Below are positions 1 to 6,200 of a stretch of DNA of 6,236 nucleotides, one piece after another (the first letter of the stretch is position 1; every line of letters starts with the position of its first letter). The notes under the pieces were generated by a model, which was given only the letters and a program-made list of their open reading frames with translations, was not told the origin of the DNA and made no database searches. Source of the stretch: Gammaproteobacteria bacterium RIFCSPLOWO2_02_FULL_56_15 (lineage in GTDB: Bacteria; Pseudomonadota; Gammaproteobacteria; Eutrophobiales; Eutrophobiaceae); NCBI GenBank assembly GCA_001801825.1, contig MGYR01000148.1, positions 4,260 to 10,495 on the forward strand. The letters run 5' to 3'. A program made the translations under genes and the position numbers.

Positions 1-192
1 ATCGACCTGGGTGCGGGCGAGGCGGGTTTTGCCTCGCCGGACGGCCAGCGCCTGTGGCGTCTGGAGCGGATCGATCCATTCCAACTGAATGACCCATTCC
101 TGAACAACATCAACAACGACAGCTTCAGCTTTTTTGCCATGCTGAATGACACCATCACCGTGGAAGGCGAGTATGAGTGCGCTCTGGAATAA
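1..192 (+). CDS. C-terminal end of an unidentified protein, partial
   Basis: The frame is open from the left edge to a TAA at 190-192, giving 63 visible residues. They contain the stretch GQRLWRLERIDPFQLNDPF, then an Asn/Phe-rich piece (NNINNDSFSFF), and end in VEGEYECALE. I do not recognise the family. The end looks like soluble or beta-rich sequence, with no membrane segment, no coiled coil and only one Cys (third residue before LE). It does not look like a TpsB outer-membrane barrel, which normally ends in an amphipathic strand with a terminal aromatic residue. The last 20 bases overlap the start of the downstream exoprotein gene in another frame, which suggests co-transcription and probably translational coupling. 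That makes an accessory or neighbouring role in the same secretion locus plausible, but this is inference. The reading frame is secure over its visible length; the function is unknown. Confidence 0.75.
   Translation: MDLGAGEAGFASPDGQRLWRLERIDPFQLNDPFLNNINNDSFSFFAMLNDTITVEGEYECALE
162..167 (+). promoter_or_regulatory. Ribosome binding site of the large exoprotein gene
   Basis: GGAAGG lies 5 bases before the ATG at 173, inside the last codons of the upstream gene. It decides the start. Another in-frame ATG exists at 146, just after an in-frame TGA at 143-145, but it has no comparable purine-rich site in front of it and would add nine residues ahead of the signal peptide. Because the site lies within the upstream coding region, translation of the two genes is probably coupled. 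Confidence 0.75.
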
Positions 193-274
193 TCCCCTAG
201 AGGGAAGGGGCAAGAGGTGGTATCGGCTGACCACAGGTTCGGCTGCCCTGTTATTCGGACTGGCCGTGTGGGCC
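173..274 (+). other. Sec signal peptide of the exoprotein (residues 1-34)
   Basis: The N-region is basic (RGKRWYR, residues 12-18). It is followed by a hydrophobic core, roughly SAALLFGLAVWA (23-34), and a good signal-peptidase I site with V32 at -3 and A34 at -1, so the mature protein would begin NPDGV. This is the normal layout for a TpsA protein. It lacks the long extended signal peptide region found in some giant TpsA proteins and autotransporters. The cleavage position is a prediction by eye. Confidence 0.8.
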
Positions 275-3200
275 AACCCGGACGGTGTGCAGGTACAGCA
301 GGGGCAGGCGGAGTTTGCCCGCCCGGACGCGGGCACGCTCGATATCACCAACAGTCCCGGTACCATCCTGCACTGGCAGGAGTTTTCCATCCAGTCCGAC
401 GAGACTACTCGTTTCATCCAGCAGTCCGCGGACAGCGCGGTACTGAATCGTGTAGTGGGTCAGGATCCCTCCAGCCTGCTGGGAAATCTTCTTTCCAATG
501 GCCGGGTGTATCTCATCAATCGTAACGGTATTGTGTTTGGCCCGGATGCAGTGATCGACACCGCAGGGTTGGTGGCCTCGACGCTGGAAATGACGGATGA
601 AGACTTCCTGGCGGGGACGAATGAATTTGCCGGTGCAGGCGCCGGTGCAATACAAAACCAGGGATACCTCAAGGCGGGTGTTGACGGGGATATCTACCTG
701 ATTGCCCCGAACATCGAGAACAGCGGCATCATTGAGACCGATGGCGGACAACTCATCCTGGCAGCCGGGGAGCGCGTCACCCTGGCCAGCCTGGACTCGG
801 ACCATATCGTGTATGAGATTGAGGCCCCGGCGAACGAGGTGCTGAACCTGGGCGAGTTGCTGGCCCGGGGCGGAGCGGCGGCCATCTTCGCCGGAACCAT
901 CAAACACGAAGGAGCCATCCGTGCGGACAGCATCCGGGTGGATGAGCAGGGCAAAATCCAGTTATTTGCGAGTGAAAGCATCGAGGTCGGACCCGGCGCG
1001 ACGATCACGGCCAACGGTCCGCGGGGGGGTGAAATCAGCATCGCGAGCGAAACCGGCGCCACCCGTATCTCGGGTTCAATCGCAGCCACAGGTCTGGAAG
1101 CGACCGGTGGGAGCGTGGTTATCCAGGGGGAAGAGGTGCAGTTACTCGGCGCCTCCACTATCGATGTCTCCGGCACCCAGGGCGGGGGCGAAGCGCTGCT
1201 TGGAGGGGATTATCAGGGCAATAATCCCGAGGTGCATAACGCGCAACGCACCCGGGTGGCAGCCGATGTTGCCATCAACGCAGATGCCACGGTCAACGGA
1301 GACGGTGGTCGGGTAATCGTCTGGTCGGATGAATCCACGGTCTTCGAGGGCTCGGTCTCGGCTCGGGGCGGTGCGGGGGGTGGGGATGGCGGTTTCGTGG
1401 AGATCTCAGGCAAGAACAGCCTTAGGTACCGGGGCGACCTGGATTTGAGCGCAGCAGGCGGCAGCCCGGGCCAAGTCCTGTTCGATCCGAAATTCATCCT
1501 GGTCGCTAACCTGGGTGGACCGGGGATCAGTCTCGCCTTACCCCTGATCGGTAATGACAACTTTATCGAGAACAGCAGCCAGAATGTCACCTTCGATGCA
1601 GATGATATTACAGCGATTACCAATACCGGGGCTGCGGTCACACTGCAGGCCAATACGGATATCACCATCGATGAACCGCTGGTGACCAGTAATGCAGGCG
1701 CCGGGGGTGATCTCACCCTGCAGGCGGGGCGTAGCGTGCTCATCAATGCCGACATTGTGACCGATAATGGCGCCTTGACGGTGGTGGCCAATCATACAGG
1801 AGCGGTGCTTGCCGACCGGGATGCGGGACTGGCAGAGATCCGCATGGCGGATGGCGCCACGCTCAATACCGGCGCTAACAATCTGACCCTGAATATCGGC
1901 ACGCTGGGGCAGAGCGGTGATATGGTACTCGAAAATATCTTCGCCAATGACCTGCTGTTCCGCATCAATGGGCTTGGCGATGGGATTACCGGCAGTAGTA
2001 TCCTGCGGGCATCAAACGATGCCCTGATCAGCGGCAATTCCCTGTTCATCGATCATGATCCCCTGGGCATCTCCAGCGGTGGTTCGGTGGGGACGTGGGC
2101 GGAGCCACTGCTGATACAGTTGAACGCCATCGCTGCCCATACTCACGCTGCATCCCCCGGCATCTTCATCGATTCACCGCTGCAGGGGGTTACGGTCGGT
2201 GGCACCTTCTTCGGAGGCTTCCACATTATTCAGGGACTGGAGACCGTGGCCGGCGGCGATATCTTCCTCAACGTGAATGGCACGCTCACGTCGGCAGCAG
2301 GGCCGCTTGCTTGTGGCGGCAGTGGCGGTCCGATTTGTGCTGGTGTCGGGGGTGATATTATGCTCTCTGCGGATGATGTCATTTTGAACACCGTCGTCAA
2401 TGCCACTGCCGGCGATGTCACGATCCGGCCGCTCAATCTGTTTCAGAATATCCTGATTGGCGGGGCCGGAGGGCTGAATCTATCGCCCGCCGAGCTGCAA
2501 CTGATTAACGCAAATGGCGTTCTTACGATTGGCAGGACGGACGGGACGGGTAATCTTGCACTCGCAACCTCGGTGAGTTCCACCGATATCAATGCCACGA
2601 CCCTGGCTCTTGCACACGGCTCGATCCTGATCAATAACAATCTCGATTTTTCAGCGGGGAATGAGGGCCTGTCGCTGATGAGTCCGGGTTTTATCCAGAT
2701 CATCAACAATTCCGGCGCACCATTCATACCGCTTACCGTCGATCTCGGGTCCGGTGACCTGGTGATCGATGGCCTGGGTACCGGTGGATTCCAGCTACAG
2801 GGGGGATTGCTTGATGATACCAGTACCTTCGTGATTGCCGATACGATTACCGCAAGCAACCTCGATTTTCTCAATGTCAGCGGCGGCTCGGGGCTTGGGA
2901 GCTTTGCCACACTGAACAGTGTCGGGCTGATGGATATATCGGTAATCGATGACCTCAAAATTACTGCTTATGGAGTGTTCACTGACAGTTTCGCCCAGCT
3001 CAGTTCGAGCGGCGGCCAGACTATCCAGGCGGGTTATATCGAGATCAATTCCGGACCGGAATCGATCAGTCCCGCGGCCACCGGTATTTTCAATAATGCG
3101 GGCAACCAAGTCATTACCACCACAGGACAGAATCTTTCCAATGAGGGGCTGGTGCTCATGGGTACCGGCGAAGCCGTGATCAAATGTACCTCCGGTTGTA

Positions 3201-6200
3201 CAGGGCAGACCATTACGGTTAACAATGCTGATTTTGTGCGGATGGATGCCCAGCCCGGTAGCCAGTTTACCCAGATATTCTCGGATTCCACACAGGCTAT
3301 TACCCTGCAGGGTACGGGACTGAATACGCTGCTGGTCGGTTCCGGTGGTGCACAAGGGCTGGTCGAGATCGTCTCGATCGACAACCAGACCATCAAGGCA
3401 GGACAGTCTGGGGAAAGCGGTTCGATTACCGTGCAGGCGGGAAGTACCACCAATCCTTCCCGGATTCAGACCAGTGGCTCACAGACCATCGCAGTCCAGG
3501 ATGATTTCATGGTTATCGGCGGCAGCTCGGGCGCGGGTGGGGCTTTGGCGGAGATTTTTGCTTTTGGCGGGTTGCAGAAAATTGATGCGGGCAATCTGTT
3601 CGGGATCCAGGGTGGGGCCGGCGGAACGGGTAATGACGCCAAGGTCAATGGAAATCTGGGCGCCACGATAACGGCTGCCGATATTCAGGTCATGGGCGGC
3701 GATGGCGGCAGGGCACTGATAGACACCATAGGGGCGGCTCAGGTCATCACTGCGGCCAACAGTATCCTGGTACAGGGGGCCAATGGCGGAGACGGTAACG
3801 GTGGCGAGATCGTCGCGGATCAGGAGCAGACGGTCACGGCTGGTGCGGGTGGAATCGCGCTCGTTGCGGGCACCGGTATGGTGGCCGGCAACCCGGCAGT
3901 GATCACCCAGCTATTGGCCGGTTTTAACCAGACCATAGCCGCGCCCGGAGGAACGATTCAACTGACCGGCGGCAGTGATTTCGGTCTGGCCCTGATCAAT
4001 GGAACCGGCACGACCCAGACTATTACCGCCGATACGCTGATCCTGGAGATGCCGGCATCAGGAGCCGCCAATGATTCGGCGGCCCGCATCGATGGTAATG
4101 CGCAATACATAACGGTCACCAATGGCCTGTTCATACAAAACCCCAACTCCAATGCCGTGGATACCAGTACCGAGATTGAAGGTTTCGGCTCCATGCAGGA
4201 CATCGAAGCCGGGTTTATCGAGATCTACAACGCCTCTGGCGCGGGGGCGATGATTGAACAGAATGGCCCCGGGCCGCAGATCATCGCTACCACCGGCGCC
4301 AATACTTCCGGGGAAGGCCTGGTGATCGAGGACGACGGCGCCGGACTGAACTCTTTCGCCGGGATCCTTTGCCTGGGCCCCGGCTTCGGCGGTGGCTGCA
4401 ACGATCAGCAGGTTACGGTCGCCGACGCCGATATCGTCCGGATCCTGGCCTCCAATCCGGCGAGCGGCCGGGGCGCCGGGATCCATGTCGCGGATACCGG
4501 TATGTCGCCCGCCAACCAGACTGTGCATCTCAGCGGCGGCGGCCTGAACCTCCTGGAGATCGGCGATTCCGCGAATGCGTCTTATGCCGTCATCAGCGCC
4601 GACGGCCCGAACCAGACCATTATCGTGGGTGACCCGGGTGAAAGCGGTTCCCTGTATATCTTTGGCGGTGATGATGACAATAGCCTGAGCGGCATCGTGG
4701 CCGGGATGAGCAGCGGCAATACCGCGCAAAATATTACGGTACAGAAGGACATCATCATCGTTGGTGGTGACGCACCGGTCGGTAACCAGGGCGCCGGGAT
4801 TTTCGCCTTTGGCGAGCAGTCGGTTACGGCCGGCGCCGATGGCATTCTGATGGTTGGAGGAAGCAACAGCATCAGCGGCACAGGCAACAGCGCAATCATC
4901 GAGCAATCGGGCAGCATTTTCAATCAGGTGATCACACTCAATAACGGTGGTTCACTGTCCCTGCTTGGCGGCGATGGCTTCGATAATAATCAGGTACAGG
5001 TAAAGAGCGCCGGTTCCCAGCAACTCACGGTGGATGGGGGCATCATGATATTCGGCGGAGGTACGGGCACGCTGAATAACGTACTCATAGAAGCAGCTAC
5101 CACCCAGACCATAGCAGTCAATTCTGGTTTCCTTGTTTATGGGGGCTCGTCGGGAGTCAATAATGACACCCGCATCCGGGCCCTGGGTGGGTTGCAGGAC
5201 ATCAATGTTGCTGGCGGGTTCCAGATCCTCGGTGGGTTCGGTGGCAATGACAACGGCGCCTTTATCAAGGGAGACCAGGGGGCGCAGATTACTGCGGATT
5301 TCATTGCCATCAACGGCGGCATGGGCATCGGTAATGAAGCCGAGATCGATACCCGGAATGCGCTGCAAACGATTACCGCAACCGACGGCATCCTGTTGCA
5401 GGGCGGTCCGAGCGGAGATGACAGTTTTGCCGGAATATTTTCCGATTCCGGCTCGATAATCAGTGCAGGTCCTTCCGGTATCAGCCTGATCGGTGGGGAT
5501 GGGACGGGTCCGTCCGGCAACTCTGCCGTGATAGAGCAGCAGGGAGTGTCTTCATCCTTGACGCTGACCCTGAATGATGGCGGTGATCTGAGCCTGACCG
5601 GCGGCGCCGGGGGTAATTTTAATGGTGCCGGGATCCGTAGCCTGGCGGGCGACATCATCATCCAGACCGGTACCGGCAGCGGTGTTGATTTGAATCTGGT
5701 TGGCGGTACCGGCGCAGGATCGTCAAACAATTTTGCGTTTATCGGAGCCACTGATCCTGCCGGGAACGATATCCTTATCGATATCGACGGGAATCTTTCT
5801 ATCATCGGGGGATCGGAACCGACAGGGTTCAATAATTTTGCCGAGATCATCTCCAACGCAGGGGACATCGCCGGCAAGTTCGGCGGCAGCGGAATCGTGA
5901 GCGGCGGACCTGGACAGGAAGCATCGGCGGACATCGATGCCGGGGGTACGCTGGACCTGGATTTCGGGGGCAGCCTGGATCTGATCGGCGGAGACGGTCA
6001 GGATGCAAGAGCCGGACTGGGCGCGAGCACTGTCCTGCTGGACAGCGGTGAACTCACGATTACCGGCGGTAACGGTGTGGATGCCTTGGCCGGAATCGGC
6101 ATCGATGACGGGCCCATCGTTGTCGTCATCGGGGAAAGCGCCCCGATCAATGGGGATGTAAACCTGACCGGGGGCAGCGCCACCGGGGCCTTTGCGGGCA

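Noticed and set aside
146..172. Alternative in-frame ATG at 146 as start of the exoprotein
   Set aside because: It directly follows an in-frame TGA and lacks a Shine-Dalgarno-like sequence, whereas the ATG at 173 has GGAAGG at good spacing and gives a clean signal peptide.
1..192. Upstream gene as the TpsB transporter
   Set aside because: The visible C-terminus (VEGEYECALE) lacks the amphipathic last strand and terminal aromatic residue typical of outer-membrane barrels.
251..907. Minus-strand open frame of 218 codons opposite the TPS domain
   Set aside because: The + strand carries W, LNRV and N-x-NGI motifs in family order, so this is a shadow frame.
1430..1438. RGD tripeptide (residues 420-422) as a possible integrin-binding site like that of Bordetella FHA
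   Set aside because: It falls in the regular strand position of the conserved GGFVEISGK...DLDLSA block. One chance RGD in a Gly/Asp-rich protein is expected, and no flanking context supports a binding loop.
4058..4906. Long open frame on the minus strand (282 codons) within the coil array
   Set aside because: It lies wholly inside the secure + strand exoprotein frame. Its product is an Ala/Gly/Asp/Arg-rich mix with no recognisable domain. Repetitive GC-rich beta-helix coding commonly produces such antisense openings.
5137..5934. Minus-strand open frame of 265 codons, Pro/Ser/Leu-rich
   Set aside because: The composition is the reverse complement of Gly/Asp/Ile-rich coils (GGC read as GCC, GGG as CCC), it has no RBS or domain signature, and it overlaps the array completely.
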